A stretch of DNA of 64,000 nt from contig CAVXXT010000009.1 of the NCBI GenBank assembly GCA_963765815.1, positions 124,001 through 188,000 on the forward strand, read 5' to 3'. The translations under genes were made by a program, and so were the position numbers. The notes below the pieces were generated by a model that did not search any database, was not told where the DNA came from, and worked only from the letters and a program-made list of their open reading frames with translations. This document shows positions 1-9,787 of the stretch, piece after piece (positions within the stretch are counted from its first letter, which is position 1; the number at the start of each line of letters is the position of its first letter). Source of the stretch: DATLNF01 sp963765815. Lineage in GTDB: Bacteria; Actinomycetota; Actinomycetes; BP-191.

Positions 1-2
1 TC

Positions 3-1019
3 GCCGACCTGGTCGGCCCCGGATCGCGCTACGTCATCGCGCAGGGCGGCCGTGGTGGTCGCGGCAACGCCGCGCTCGCGTCGACGCGGCGCAAGGCGCC
101 GGGCTTCGCCGAGCTGGGCGAGCCGGGCAGCGCGGCCGACGTCGTCCTCGAGCTCAAGTCGGTCGCCGACGTGGCGCTCGTCGGCTTCCCGAGCGCCGGC
201 AAGTCCTCGCTGATCTCGGTCGTCTCCGCGGCGCGGCCGAAGATCGCCGACTACCCCTTCACGACGCTGATCCCCAACCTCGGGGTGGTGACCGCGGGAG
301 ACGTCGTCTTCACCGTGGCCGACGTACCCGGGCTCATCCCCGGTGCGGCGCAGGGCAAGGGTCTGGGGCTGGAGTTCCTCCGCCACGTCGAGCGGTGCAG
401 CGTGCTGGTGCACGTCGTCGACGCGGCGACGGAGGAGCCCGGTCGTGACCCGCTCAGCGACATCGACGCGATCGAGGCCGAGCTCGCGCAGTACGGCGGC
501 CTCGAGGGCCGGCCGCGCATGGTGGTGCTGAACAAGGTCGACGTGCCGTCGGCGCGCGAGATGGCCGAGATGGTGACCGCGTCGATCGAGGCGCGCGGCC
601 TGCACGTGCTGCAGACCTCGGTCGCGACGAACGAGGGCATCCAGCAGCTGACCTACGCGATGGCTCGCGAGGTCGCGGCCGCGCGCGCCGCCGCTCCTGC
701 TGCCGCGCCGACCCGCGTCGTGATGCGACCGCGCGCCGTCGACGACGCCGGCTTCACCGTGGAGGAGAGCGAGAGCGGCTTCGTCGTGCGCGGCGAGAAG
801 CCGGAGCGCTGGGTGCGCCAGACGCAGTTCGACAACGACGAGGCGGTCGGCTACCTCGCCGACCGGCTCGCGCGGATCGGCATCGAGGCCGAGCTGGTGC
901 GACTGGGCGCCGAGTCGGGCGTCGAGGTGACGATCGGCGACTGGACCTTCGACTGGGAGCCGTCGACGGAGGCCGGATACCTGCCCGGACCTCGCGGCAC
1001 CGACCGGCGTCTCGACTAG
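3..1019 (+). CDS. obgE: GTPase Obg/CgtA, 5' end cut off by window
   Basis: Essential ribosome-associated GTPase that acts in 50S maturation and stress control. The frame is open from the first bases, so the start lies upstream; 338 residues are visible. They begin in the glycine-rich Obg fold (GGRGGRGN), continue into the G domain with P-loop GFPSAGKSS, switch/G3 DVPGLIPGA and G4 NKVD, and end in a C-terminal OCT-like domain of about 70 residues. proB follows 9 bases later, the common actinobacterial obg-proB-proA order. A GTG at 171 lies inside the conserved fold and is not the start. Confidence 0.96.
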   Translation, partial: ADLVGPGSRYVIAQGGRGGRGNAALASTRRKAPGFAELGEPGSAADVVLELKSVADVALVGFPSAGKSSLISVVSAARPKIADYPFTTLIPNLGVVTAGDVVFTVADVPGLIPGAAQGKGLGLEFLRHVERCSVLVHVVDAATEEPGRDPLSDIDAIEAELAQYGGLEGRPRMVVLNKVDVPSAREMAEMVTASIEARGLHVLQTSVATNEGIQQLTYAMAREVAAARAAAPAAAPTRVVMRPRAVDDAGFTVEESESGFVVRGEKPERWVRQTQFDNDEAVGYLADRLARIGIEAELVRLGAESGVEVTIGDWTFDWEPSTEAGYLPGPRGTDRRLD

Positions 1020-1028
1020 GGCAACCAC

Positions 1029-2150
1029 GTGACCTCGCCTTCGGTCCGCTCCGTCGTGCGCGACGCGCGACGTGTCGTCGTGAAGGTCGGCTCGTCGTCG
1101 CTCACCTCGGCGGACGGGCACCTCGACGCCGCGGCCGTCGACCGCGTCGTCGACGTGCTGGCCGCGCAGCGCGCCGCCGGGCGGGTGGTCGTGCTGGTCT
1201 CGTCGGGCGCGATCGCCGCGGCGCTCGGCCCGCTCGGCATGACCGGCCGGCCGCGCGATCTCGCGACGCTGCAGGCGGCGGCGTCCGTGGGTCAGGGCCT
1301 GCTGATGCACCGCTACACCGAGTCGTTCCGGCGGCACGGCCTGATCGCCGGGCAGGTCCTGCTCACCGCCGACGACGTCGTACGCCGGGCGCACTACCTC
1401 AACGCGCGCCGCGCCCTCGACCGGCTGCTGGTCATGGGCGTGGTCCCGGTCGTCAACGAGAACGACGCGGTGGCGACGCAGGAGATCCGCTTCGGCGACA
1501 ACGACCGGCTCGCCGCGTTGGTCGCTCTGCTGGTGGAGGCCGACCTGCTGGTGCTGCTGTCCGACGTCGACGGCGTGTACGACGCCGACCCGCGGCTCGG
1601 CGGCTCGACGCGACTGGACGAGGTCGCCGACGCGCGGCATCTCGAGGGCGTGACGCTCGGCGAGCGCGGCTCGGCGGTGTCGACCGGCGGGATGGCGACG
1701 AAGGTCGACGCGGCGCGGATCGCGACCGGCAGCGGCGTGCACGCCGTCGTCGGTGCCGCGGCGGACGCCGAGCAGATCCTCGCCGGCGCCGTCACGGGCA
1801 CGCACTTCCACGCGACCGGCGCCCGCACGCGCTCTCGGCTGCTCTGGCTCGCGCACGCTTCCGCGCCGCAGGGCCGACTGGTGCTCGACGACGGCGCCGT
1901 GCGGGCGGTGGTCGAGCGGCACTCGTCGCTCCTCGCCGCGGGCATCGTGTCGACGCAGGGTGAGTTCGTGCCCGGCGATCCGGTCGAGCTGGTCGACTCC
2001 GCCGGTCGCGCCGTCGCTCGTGGCCTGGTCAACTACAGCTCGGGCGAGCTGCCCGAGCTGGCCGGCCGCAAGTCACGTGACTTGGTGGCCGAGCGCGGCC
2101 CGGCGTACGAGCGCGAGGTCGTCCACCGCGACGACCTCGTCCTCCTCTGA
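1029..2150 (+). CDS. proB: Glutamate 5-kinase
   Basis: Phosphorylates glutamate with ATP, the first step of proline synthesis in the cytoplasm. The 373-residue protein has an amino-acid-kinase domain (about residues 12-260; KVGSSSLT near the start, VNENDAV and FGDNDRLAA in the substrate region, LSDVDGVY) and a C-terminal PUA domain (about 275-365), the full-length bacterial arrangement. The start is GTG, 9 bases after obgE. It is followed by proA, the next enzyme of the pathway, after a 92-base gap holding a palindrome. Confidence 0.96.
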   Translation: MTSPSVRSVVRDARRVVVKVGSSSLTSADGHLDAAAVDRVVDVLAAQRAAGRVVVLVSSGAIAAALGPLGMTGRPRDLATLQAAASVGQGLLMHRYTESFRRHGLIAGQVLLTADDVVRRAHYLNARRALDRLLVMGVVPVVNENDAVATQEIRFGDNDRLAALVALLVEADLLVLLSDVDGVYDADPRLGGSTRLDEVADARHLEGVTLGERGSAVSTGGMATKVDAARIATGSGVHAVVGAAADAEQILAGAVTGTHFHATGARTRSRLLWLAHASAPQGRLVLDDGAVRAVVERHSSLLAAGIVSTQGEFVPGDPVELVDSAGRAVARGLVNYSSGELPELAGRKSRDLVAERGPAYEREVVHRDDLVLL

Positions 2151-2163
2151 CCCCACCCCTTCC

Positions 2164-2216
2164 CGAACTGCGCGACCGGCCGAGCACGGCGACCGCTCCC
2201 CGCGCCGCGCAGTTCG
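2164..2216. repeat. Intergenic palindrome, proB-proA gap
   Basis: CGAACTGCGCG at 2164-2174 is the exact reverse complement of 2206-2216. The 11-bp stem closes a 31-nt loop that contains GAGCACGG. There is no T-run after it. It belongs to the palindrome class found at several other gene ends in this window. Confidence 0.7.
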
Positions 2217-2242
2217 CGGTCGGCCCGGCGTAATCTCGGTGT

Positions 2243-3490
2243 ATGAGCGACATCGTCGAGCTGGCCACCCGGGCGCGCGCCGCCGCGACCGAGACCGCGC
2301 AGCTCACGCGCGCCACGAAGGACGCAGCACTGCGCGCCATGGCCGACGCGCTCGACGCGCGCGCAACGGAGGTGCTGGCGGCCAACGCCCGGGACGTCGA
2401 GCGGGCGCGCGCAGACGGCACGAGCGAGTCGCTCATCGACCGGCTGTCGCTGACGGAGGCCCGGGTCGCCGCGATGGCCGACGGGCTGCGCGAGGTGGCC
2501 GGCCTGCCCGACCCGATCGGCGAAGTCGTGCGGGGCGGCACGCTGCCCAACGGGCTCGAGCTGCGGCAGGTGCGCGTGCCGCTCGGCGTAATCGGGATCA
2601 TCTACGAGGCGCGGCCCAACGTGACCGTCGACGCCGCCGGCCTGTGCGTGAAGTCCGGCAACGCGGTGCTGCTGCGCGGATCGTCGTCGGCGGCCGAGTC
2701 CAACCAGGTGCTGGTGTCGATCCTGTCCGAGGCGGGTGCATCCGCCGGGCTGCCGGTCGACGCGGTGCAGCTGGTGCCTGCGGTCGACCACGACTCGGTC
2801 AAGCAGATGATGCGGCTGCGCGGCCTCATCGACGTGCTGATCCCGCGCGGCGGTGCCGGCCTCATCCGCAGTGTCGTCGAGGAGTCGACCGTCCCGGTGA
2901 TCGAGACCGGTGTCGGCAACTGCCACGTGTACGTCGACGCCGACGCCGATCTCGACATGGCGCTCGACATCCTCATCAACGGCAAGGTGTCCCGCCCAGC
3001 GGTCTGCAACTCCACCGAGTCGCTGCTCGTGCACGCCGATGTCGCGGCCGCGTTCCTGCCGCGCGCGCTGGCCGCGCTGGCCGAGAGCGGAGTGACCGTG
3101 CACGGCGACCCCGCCGTGGCCGCACTGTCGGCGGACGTCGTACCGGCGACGGAGGACGACTACGCCGAGGAGTACCTCGCCCTGCGGATCAGCGCGGCCG
3201 TCGTGCCGAGCCTCGACGCCGCGGTGGCGCACATCCGGAAGTACGGGTCGCAGCACACCGAGGCGATCGTCACCCGGTCGCAGGACGCCGCGCGCCGCTT
3301 CGTCGCGACCGTCGACTCGGCCGCGGTGATGGTCAACGCGTCGACGCGCTTCACCGACGGCTCGGAGTTCGGCTACGGCGCCGAGATCGGCATCTCGACG
3401 CAGAAGCTGCACGCCCGCGGCCCGATGGGCCTGCCCGAGCTGACGTCCACCAAGTACGTCGTCACCGGCACCGGCCACACCCGCCCCTGA
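2243..3490 (+). CDS. proA: Gamma-glutamyl phosphate reductase
   Basis: NADPH-dependent reduction of glutamyl-5-phosphate to the semialdehyde, second step of proline synthesis. The protein is 415 residues, normal for ProA, of aldehyde-dehydrogenase fold. The catalytic cysteine sits in RPAVCNSTES near residue 255, and the conserved YEARPNVT and KSGNAVLLRG stretches are intact. ATG start. It probably shares transcription with proB, although a palindrome lies between them. A long perfect palindrome begins 4 bases after the stop. Confidence 0.96.
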   Translation: MSDIVELATRARAAATETAQLTRATKDAALRAMADALDARATEVLAANARDVERARADGTSESLIDRLSLTEARVAAMADGLREVAGLPDPIGEVVRGGTLPNGLELRQVRVPLGVIGIIYEARPNVTVDAAGLCVKSGNAVLLRGSSSAAESNQVLVSILSEAGASAGLPVDAVQLVPAVDHDSVKQMMRLRGLIDVLIPRGGAGLIRSVVEESTVPVIETGVGNCHVYVDADADLDMALDILINGKVSRPAVCNSTESLLVHADVAAAFLPRALAALAESGVTVHGDPAVAALSADVVPATEDDYAEEYLALRISAAVVPSLDAAVAHIRKYGSQHTEAIVTRSQDAARRFVATVDSAAVMVNASTRFTDGSEFGYGAEIGISTQKLHARGPMGLPELTSTKYVVTGTGHTRP

Positions 3491-3493
3491 CCC

Positions 3494-3556
3494 AACTCGT
3501 GATCTTGCTGCGGTTGAGCACGGGTCCGGCGGATCGACGCAGCAAGATCACGAGTT
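3494..3556. repeat. Long perfect palindrome between convergent proA and VOC gene
   Basis: AACTCGTGATCTTGCTGCG (3494-3512) is exactly repeated in reverse complement at 3538-3556, giving a 19-bp perfect stem with a 25-nt loop containing GAGCACGG. It probably ends transcription from both sides. The right arm also provides the last codons and stop of the VOC gene. A decayed copy of the right arm occurs at 22255-22275. Confidence 0.85.
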
Positions 3557-3937
3557 AGGGGTGGGGGGTGGGCGCATCTCGACGAGGCAGAAGACGTTGC
3601 CTTCCGGGTCGGCCGCCACGCGCCAGCGCACGCCCATCTCGTCGTGCTGCTCGACCACGGTGCCCCCGAGCCGCTCGACCGTCGTACACGTGCCGTCGAG
3701 GTCGGTGACGCGGAAGTCCACGTGCACGCGGTTCTTGCCCGGTGTCGGCGCGTCCACCCGGTGGAACGCGAGCGCGGTCACCTCGCGCGTCGGGCCGGCG
3801 AGGAACACGAAGGGGCCCTCCTCGTGCACGATCGCGTGCCCGGTGAGCTCACTCCAGAAGCGGGCCAGCCGCTGCGGGTCGAGGCAGTCGACGGTCACGT
3901 GCATCGGGGCGCCGAGCGGGGCGACGGGGGAGTCCAT
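3548..3937 (-). CDS. VOC/glyoxalase-like domain protein
   Basis: Small protein of 129 residues with the vicinal-oxygen-chelate fold seen in glyoxalases and antibiotic-resistance proteins. Family signs are HVTVDCLDPQRLARFW near the start, a central NRVHVDFRV strand and a C-terminal DPEGNVFCLVE strand that normally carries a metal-binding Glu. The substrate cannot be named. It is convergent to proA and divergent from moxR, and its 3' end lies inside the long palindrome. Confidence 0.75.
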   Translation of the reverse strand: MDSPVAPLGAPMHVTVDCLDPQRLARFWSELTGHAIVHEEGPFVFLAGPTREVTALAFHRVDAPTPGKNRVHVDFRVTDLDGTCTTVERLGGTVVEQHDEMGVRWRVAADPEGNVFCLVEMRPPPTPNS

Positions 3938-3994
3938 GACGGCATCCTCGCGTTAGAATCGCGTTCGGTCTTTCCGCGACGGAGGGTACGACGC

Positions 3995-4870
<876 letters not shown>

Positions 4871-6294
4871 GTGAGCAGCTGGGCTGGTCGACCGCACGGT
4901 CGAGCTTCGTCGACGCGCTGCGCAAGGCCGGCCTGCCGGTCAGCCTGGCCGAGGACATCGACGCCACGCGCGCGCTGGCGCCAGTCGACGCTGATCGACC
5001 GCGAGGCGCTGCGCGCCGGGCTCGCCGCGACGACCGTGAAGCGGCCGGCGCACCGCGCCGGCGTTCGACATGCTCTTCGACCTCTGGTTCCCGCCGGTCA
5101 TCGGCGAAGGCGTGCTCGCCGAGCTCGACGCGACCGAGGACGACGAGCCGGTACGCCGAGCGCGACCGAGCACCGCCCGACGGCGAGGCGGTGCGCGAGC
5201 AGCTTCGCGAGGCCTTGCGAGCAGCTGCTGCTCGACGGCGACGAGGACGGCGCTGCGCCGGTTCGCGCGGCAGGCGGTGTCGATGCTGGGCCGCGCGGAC
5301 ACCGCGCCGGGCCGGCAGACCTTCTTCTCCTACCGGGTGCTGCGCGCGCTCGCGCCGGAGACGCTGATGGCGGGGCTGCTCGCGCGCGATGCTCACCAGG
5401 ACCAGCGCGGCGGTCTGGCCGAGAAGGTCGCGCGCCAGACCGTGCCGGAGCGGATGCAAGCGGTTCGAGGAGCTGGTCGAGGCCGAGGTACGCCGGCGGC
5501 TGGCCGAGGAGAAGGGCGCCGGAGCAGGTCGCGAAGACCGCGGTGCGCCGCTGCCCGAAGAGGTCGACTTCCTGCGCGCCACCGCCGCACGACATGGCCG
5601 AGCTGCAGCGCGCCGGTGCTGCCGCTCGCCCGCCGGCTCGCGACCCGGCTCGCCGCCCGCCGGCGCCTGGGGCACGAGGGCCGGCTCGACTTCCGCCGTA
5701 CCGTGCGCGCCTCGCTGGCACCGGCGGCGTGCCGGTCGTGACCCACCACAGGCCGCACAAGCCGCACAGGCCCGAGCTGGTCGTCCTCTGCGACGTGTCG
5801 CGGCTCGGTGAGCGCGTTCGCGCACTTCACGCTGATGCTGGCCTACGCGCTGCGCGAGCAGTTCACGCAAGGTGCGCGCGTTCGCGTTCATCGACACCTG
5901 CGACGAGGTCACCGACTTCTTCACCGGCGGCGACTTCGCCGACGCCGTACGCGCGCCTCACCGAGGAGGCGAAGCTGGTCTGGTTCGACGGGCACAGCGA
6001 CTACGGCCACTCGATCGAGGTGTTCGCCGAGCGCTACCCCGACGCAGTCGGGCCGCGGACGTCGCTGCTGATCCTCGGCGACGCGCGCAACAACTACCGC
6101 GCCACCGGCGCGGCCGCGCTGCGGCGGCTGGCCAACCAGGCGCGGCACACCTACTGGCTCAACCCGGAGCCGCGGCGTACTGGGACTCCGGCGACTCCGC
6201 CGTCCGCGACTACGAGCCGCTGGTCGACGAGATGGTCGAGTGCCGCAACGCGGCGCAGCTCCAGGCCTTCGTGACGCGGCTGCTGCCGGTCTGA
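4871..6294 (+). pseudogene. VWA (CoxE-like) domain protein, frame broken by roughly twenty indels
   Basis: Usual partner of the preceding MoxR ATPase: a protein with a C-terminal von Willebrand A domain that binds metal through a MIDAS site. Starts at GTG 4871, touching the moxR stop. Fragments in all three frames read as ALRKAGLPVSLAEDIDA, FDLWFPPVIGEG, RHDMAELQR-like and, after removing one C in the stretch near 5800, DVSGSVSAF, a proper MIDAS DxSxS. The end reads VTRLLPV. Indels occur about every 70 bases, both insertions and deletions, yet every conserved block is preserved. nadD starts 17 bases later. Confidence 0.78.
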
Positions 6295-6311
6295 CGGATA
6301 TCGTCGGGCGC

Positions 6312-6914
6312 ATGGCAGCGCGGCGGCGGCTCGGGGTGATGGGCGGGACCTTCGACCCCATCCACCACGGGCATCTCGTCTGCGCCTCCGAGGTGGCCAG
6401 CATCTTCGACCTGGACGAGGTCGTGTTCATCCCGACCGGCATGCCGTGGCAGAAGCACGAGGACGACGTGAGCCCGGCCGAGCACCGCTACCTGATGACG
6501 GTGATCGCGACGTCGAGCAACCCGGTCTTCACCGTGAGCCGGCTGGAGATCGACCGCGACGGGCCGACGTACACGATCGACACGCTGCGCCGGCTGCGCG
6601 AGGAGCGCGGCGACGTCGACCTGTTCTTCATCACCGGCGCCGACGCGCTCGCGCAGATCCTCACCTGGCGCGACCCCGACGGAGATGCTCAACCTCGCGC
6701 ACTTCGTCGGCGCGACCCGCCCCGGCTACGCGCTGGAGGGGCTGGACCTGCCGGCGGACGCGGTGAGCCTGGTCGAGATCCCCGCGCTGGCGATCTCGTC
6801 GAGCGACTGCGCCGCCGCGTCCGCGAGGGCAAGCCGATCTGGTACCTCGTGCCGGACAGCGTCGTCCGCTACATCGACAAGGCCCGCCTGTACGCCGAGG
6901 CGGTGGCCCGATGA
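6312..6914 (+). pseudogene. nadD: Nicotinate-nucleotide adenylyltransferase, two frame breaks
   Basis: Converts nicotinate mononucleotide to deamido-NAD, an essential step of NAD synthesis. The N-terminal part shows the nucleotidyltransferase motif GGTFDPIHHGH, and the end shows a WYLVPDSVVRYI region typical of NadD. The frame shifts near 6681 (an apparent extra G after DPD) and near 6796, where the arginine run after SSSDC seems to lack one C. Restoring both gives one continuous protein of about 200 residues of normal length. Because the enzyme is essential, sequence error is the likeliest cause. It overlaps the next gene by ATGA. Confidence 0.85.
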
Positions 6915-8224
6915 GCCCGCGCGGTCAGCGCCGGCGCAAGCGCGGACGTGGGCGGGACAACCCGGTCGTGCTGCCCGACGCGCCGCGGCTGCGCCCGGAC
7001 GACCCGACCAAGTCCGCACTCACCTCCACGGGTGCGACCCGCCTGCAGAAGCGCAAGGAGCGCTCCCGACGCCGTCGCCGCGCGACACTGGCCGGCACAG
7101 CCCTGCTCGCGCTGCTGTCCGTCGTCGTCGCGGTGGTCGTCGTCAAGGACGCGGTGGAGGGCGACCCGAAGCCGAAGTCCGTGGTCCGGACGCAGCGAAC
7201 CCTGCTGCTTCAGGTCCGGGGCAACGACGGGCTGGCGAAGACCAGCGTGCTGCTGGCGCACGACCCGGCCGACAAGCGGTCGTCGATGCTGTTCATCCCG
7301 CCGAGCGTGCTCGCTCAGGCGCCGGGTCTGGGCACGGTGCCGTTCGAGGAGGCGCTGAAGCTCGGCGGGCCTGCGGCGTCGCGGGGTGCGATCACCGACC
7401 TGCTCGGCGTCACCGTCGACTACGACTGGACCTTCACCGAGATCGGGTTCACCGCGCTGGTGCAGCGGCTCGGTGGCGTGCGCGCCGACGTCGACACCGA
7501 CGTGCTCGCGACGACGCCGGCCGGACAGCGCGTCCTGCTCATCCCGCCCGGCGCCAACCAGCAGCTCGACGGGCCGCAGGCGCTCGCCTTCGCGACGTAC
7601 CAGGGACCAGGCGAGGACCAGCTCGCGACGCTGCCGCGGCTGCAGGAGGTGCTCGAAGGGCTGCTGGACAAGACCGAGTCGGCGGCGGCCCTCACGCCGA
7701 TCGTGCAGGCGGGCCTGCGCGCGGCGCCGGCCAACCTCGCGCCCGGCGCGCTGTCCCAGCTCGTCGCGGGCGTCGCCGCCAGCCGCCGTACCGACCTGAT
7801 CTCCTACGCCACGCTGCCGGTCATCTCCATCGACAACGGCGCGCCCCGCCTGCGCTACCGCCTCGACGAAGTGCCCGCCCTCGAGCTGGTACGACGTACG
7901 CTCGCCGCGTCGGTGCCGGCCGGCCGGTTCGACGGCGACAAGCGGGTGATCATCCAGAACGGCACCGGGCTGCCCGGCTTCACCTCGACCGCGCAGCAGC
8001 GGCTCAGCGCCAACGGCTTCGACATCGTCAAGACCGGCAACGCCAACCGGTTCGACTACGCGCGGTCGGTGATCCTGGTGAAGGACACGAGCGCGTCGTC
8101 GACCGCGCTCGGCACCCAGGTGGCCCGGGCGCTGCGCCTCTCGCCGACGCTGATCCGGGTCAACTCGCAGCGCAACTCGGTGACCGACGTCATCGTCATC
8201 CTGGGCCGCGACTACAAGCGCTGA
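6911..8224 (+). CDS. LytR/CpsA/Psr-type membrane protein with LytR_C domain
   Basis: 437 residues: a basic N-terminal tail of about 60 residues, one membrane segment (about 60-77), an extracellular LCP-like domain (about 95-270) and a C-terminal LytR_C domain (about 335-430, beginning KRVIIQNGTG). LCP proteins transfer glycopolymers to peptidoglycan. Here the domain looks degenerate: the usual SIPRD is FIPPS, and the R-S-D-T substrate site cannot be seen. A structural or regulatory role is therefore as likely as enzymatic transfer. Its ATG overlaps the nadD stop, so the two are coupled. Confidence 0.75.
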   Translation: MSPRGQRRRKRGRGRDNPVVLPDAPRLRPDDPTKSALTSTGATRLQKRKERSRRRRRATLAGTALLALLSVVVAVVVVKDAVEGDPKPKSVVRTQRTLLLQVRGNDGLAKTSVLLAHDPADKRSSMLFIPPSVLAQAPGLGTVPFEEALKLGGPAASRGAITDLLGVTVDYDWTFTEIGFTALVQRLGGVRADVDTDVLATTPAGQRVLLIPPGANQQLDGPQALAFATYQGPGEDQLATLPRLQEVLEGLLDKTESAAALTPIVQAGLRAAPANLAPGALSQLVAGVAASRRTDLISYATLPVISIDNGAPRLRYRLDEVPALELVRRTLAASVPAGRFDGDKRVIIQNGTGLPGFTSTAQQRLSANGFDIVKTGNANRFDYARSVILVKDTSASSTALGTQVARALRLSPTLIRVNSQRNSVTDVIVILGRDYKR

Positions 8225-8258
8225 CCGTCGCCGGTCGCGTCGGCGGGTCCGATGTCGG

Positions 8259-8314
8259 CCGTTCTGTGTCCGCTCCCACGCGCGCGGGCGCCGCGGCGGC
8301 GTACACAGATCGGC
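8259..8314. repeat. Intergenic palindrome, TTCTGTGTCCG type
   Basis: CGTTCTGTGTCCG at 8259-8272 pairs imperfectly with GTACACAGATCGG at 8301-8313 over a GC-rich loop. The left arm is identical over 13 bases to the palindrome at 43232, after lepA, so the two are copies of one dispersed element. Confidence 0.6.
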
Positions 8315-8375
8315 GCAGGTGCGCGGTCGGGATGCACCTGCCGCGCGCCGGGTATGTCACGCTGGTAGCGACCGG

Positions 8376-8393
8376 AGGCGTCGTACGACGCCT
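8376..8393. promoter_or_regulatory. 18-bp perfect palindrome upstream of rsfS
   Basis: AGGCGTCGTACGACGCCT is self-complementary and ends 26 bases before the rsfS start. It could be an operator or a short hairpin. No -10/-35 pair is clear around it. Confidence 0.4.
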
Positions 8394-8419
8394 GACACCG
8401 ACCTCGTCGAGGACCGCTC

Positions 8420-8818
8420 TTGCCCGCTCAGCCCCGCGCCATCACCCTCGCCCAGGCGGCCGCCCAGGCGGCCGCCGACAAGCAGGCGCACGACATCACC
8501 CTCCTCGACGTGAGCGAGCAGCTGGTCATCACCGACTGCTTCGTCATCGTCTCCGCGCCCAACGAGCGGCTGGTCAATGCCATCGTCGACGCGGTCGAGG
8601 AGAGCCTGCGAGGCCTGAAGGCCAAGCCCATCCGGCGTGAGGGCGACCGCGACTCGCGCTGGGTGCTGCTCGACTTCGGCGACATCGTCGTCCACGTGAT
8701 GCATGCCGAGGAGCGCTCGTTCTACGCGCTCGAGCGGCTCTGGAAGGACTGCCCGGAGGTGCCGTTCACCGACAGCGCGCTCGGCGACCGCGAGGCCGCG
8801 GAGGGCTCCAGCCGGTGA
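8420..8818 (+). CDS. rsfS: Ribosomal silencing factor RsfS
   Basis: Binds L14 on the 50S subunit and blocks subunit joining under starvation. The 132-residue protein matches the RsfS/Iojap family: DITLLDVSEQLVITDCFVI, then NERLVNAIVDAVEE, and the hallmark DSRWVLLDFGDIVVHVM with ERLWKD after it. The best start is TTG at 8420, with GAGG about 9 bases upstream. It overlaps the next gene by GTGA. Position after nadD is conserved in actinobacteria. Confidence 0.92.
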   Translation: MPAQPRAITLAQAAAQAAADKQAHDITLLDVSEQLVITDCFVIVSAPNERLVNAIVDAVEESLRGLKAKPIRREGDRDSRWVLLDFGDIVVHVMHAEERSFYALERLWKDCPEVPFTDSALGDREAAEGSSR

Positions 8819-9477
8819 CGACGCGCGCCGAGGTCATCCTCTGGCGCCACGCCCGCAGCGAGTGGAACGCGGCCGGCCGCTTCCAGGGCCAGCTCGAGTC
8901 GGACCTCGATGAGGTCGGCCGGCGGCAGGCGGCGGAGGCGGCGGAGCAGCTCGCCTCCCTCTCTCCGGTGCTGCTGGTGTCCTCGGACTCCGCGCGGGCC
9001 CGGGACACCGCCGCCGAGCTCGCGTCGCGGACCGGACTGCCTGTGGTCGTCGACCCGCGGCTGCGCGAGGTGAACCTCGGCCGCTGGCAGGGGCTGACCC
9101 GCGACGAGGTGCAGGAGCAGTTCCCGGTCGAGTACGCCGCCTGGCAGGCCGGGCAGGACATCGGGCGCGGCGGCGGAGAGACCTTCGCCGACGTCGGGGA
9201 GCGCGTGGCCGCGGTGGTCAACGAGCACGTCGCGTCGATGCCGGACGCGACCGGGCCGCTGGTGTTCATGACCCACGGCGGTACGACGCTCTCGGCGCTG
9301 GTCGCGTTGCTCGGCCTGCCGCCCGAGGTGCGCCGCCGGCTCGGCCCGGTCGGCAACGCCCGCTGGTCGCGCCTGTCGCCCGCGCCCGACGGCCAGGGCT
9401 GGCGGCTCGCCGAGCACAACGCCGGCGTCGACGAGCGGACCATCGCCGGCTTCGGCGACGACGTCGCCCGCTCCTGA
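8815..9477 (+). CDS. gpgP: Histidine phosphatase family protein, GpgP-like
   Basis: Phosphoglycerate-mutase-fold phosphatase of 220 residues. The N-terminal catalytic signature reads LWRHARSEWN (the usual RHG/RHA plus downstream acid), with REVNLGRWQGL and the second histidine in FMTHGGTTL. In mycobacteria the gene at this position, after rsfS and before octT, encodes glucosyl-3-phosphoglycerate phosphatase (GpgP) of methylglucose lipopolysaccharide synthesis. An OctT-like gene lies 1.9 kb downstream, which supports that assignment, but substrate specificity cannot be read from the sequence. GTG start, coupled to rsfS. Confidence 0.72.
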   Translation: MTTRAEVILWRHARSEWNAAGRFQGQLESDLDEVGRRQAAEAAEQLASLSPVLLVSSDSARARDTAAELASRTGLPVVVDPRLREVNLGRWQGLTRDEVQEQFPVEYAAWQAGQDIGRGGGETFADVGERVAAVVNEHVASMPDATGPLVFMTHGGTTLSALVALLGLPPEVRRRLGPVGNARWSRLSPAPDGQGWRLAEHNAGVDERTIAGFGDDVARS

Positions 9478-9502
9478 CCCGCCGTACGGCGCACGCCGCC
9501 CA

Positions 9503-9549
9503 TTGCTGGTGGAGTTTGCGGGCCATATCCCCGCAACGGCCACCAGCAA
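9503..9549. repeat. Nested palindrome after the gpgP-like gene
   Basis: TTGCTGGTGG (9503-9512) pairs perfectly with CCACCAGCAA (9540-9549), loop 27 nt. Inside the loop TTGCGGG pairs with CCCGCAA, so the whole is a two-level hairpin. Probably ends the nadD-gpgP transcript. Confidence 0.75.
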
Positions 9550-9610
9550 CGACGCGCCGGATCCGGTTTTGGCCCGGCTCTGGCCTCGTCTAGACTCAGC
9601 GACGTTCGAT

Positions 9611-9683
9611 GGGGCTTTAGCTCAGTTGGTAGAGCATCACGCTGGCAGCGTGAGGGTCAGGAGTTCGAGTCTCCTAAGCTCCA
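9611..9683 (+). tRNA. tRNA-Ala(GGC)
   Basis: A 73-nt cloverleaf can be drawn by eye: acceptor GGGGCTT paired with AAGCTCC, D arm GCTC...GAGC, anticodon stem TCACG/CGTGA with loop CTGGCAG (anticodon GGC), T arm AGGAG/CTCCT with TTCGAGT. The 3' CCA is not encoded. It stands alone between the gpgP-like gene and the permease. Confidence 0.95.
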
Positions 9684-9787
9684 CTCCCATCTCCGGCCGT
9701 CCGTGGCGGGCCGAACCGGCACACCGGCGCCGAGGACACGCGCGCCGCTTCACCGATGACGGCGTACGGCGTCGCTACCGTTTGACC

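Noticed and set aside
9503..9787. N-terminal extension of the permease frame through the tRNA
   Set aside because: It runs through a complete tRNA gene and a palindrome; the conserved protein begins near ATG 9788.
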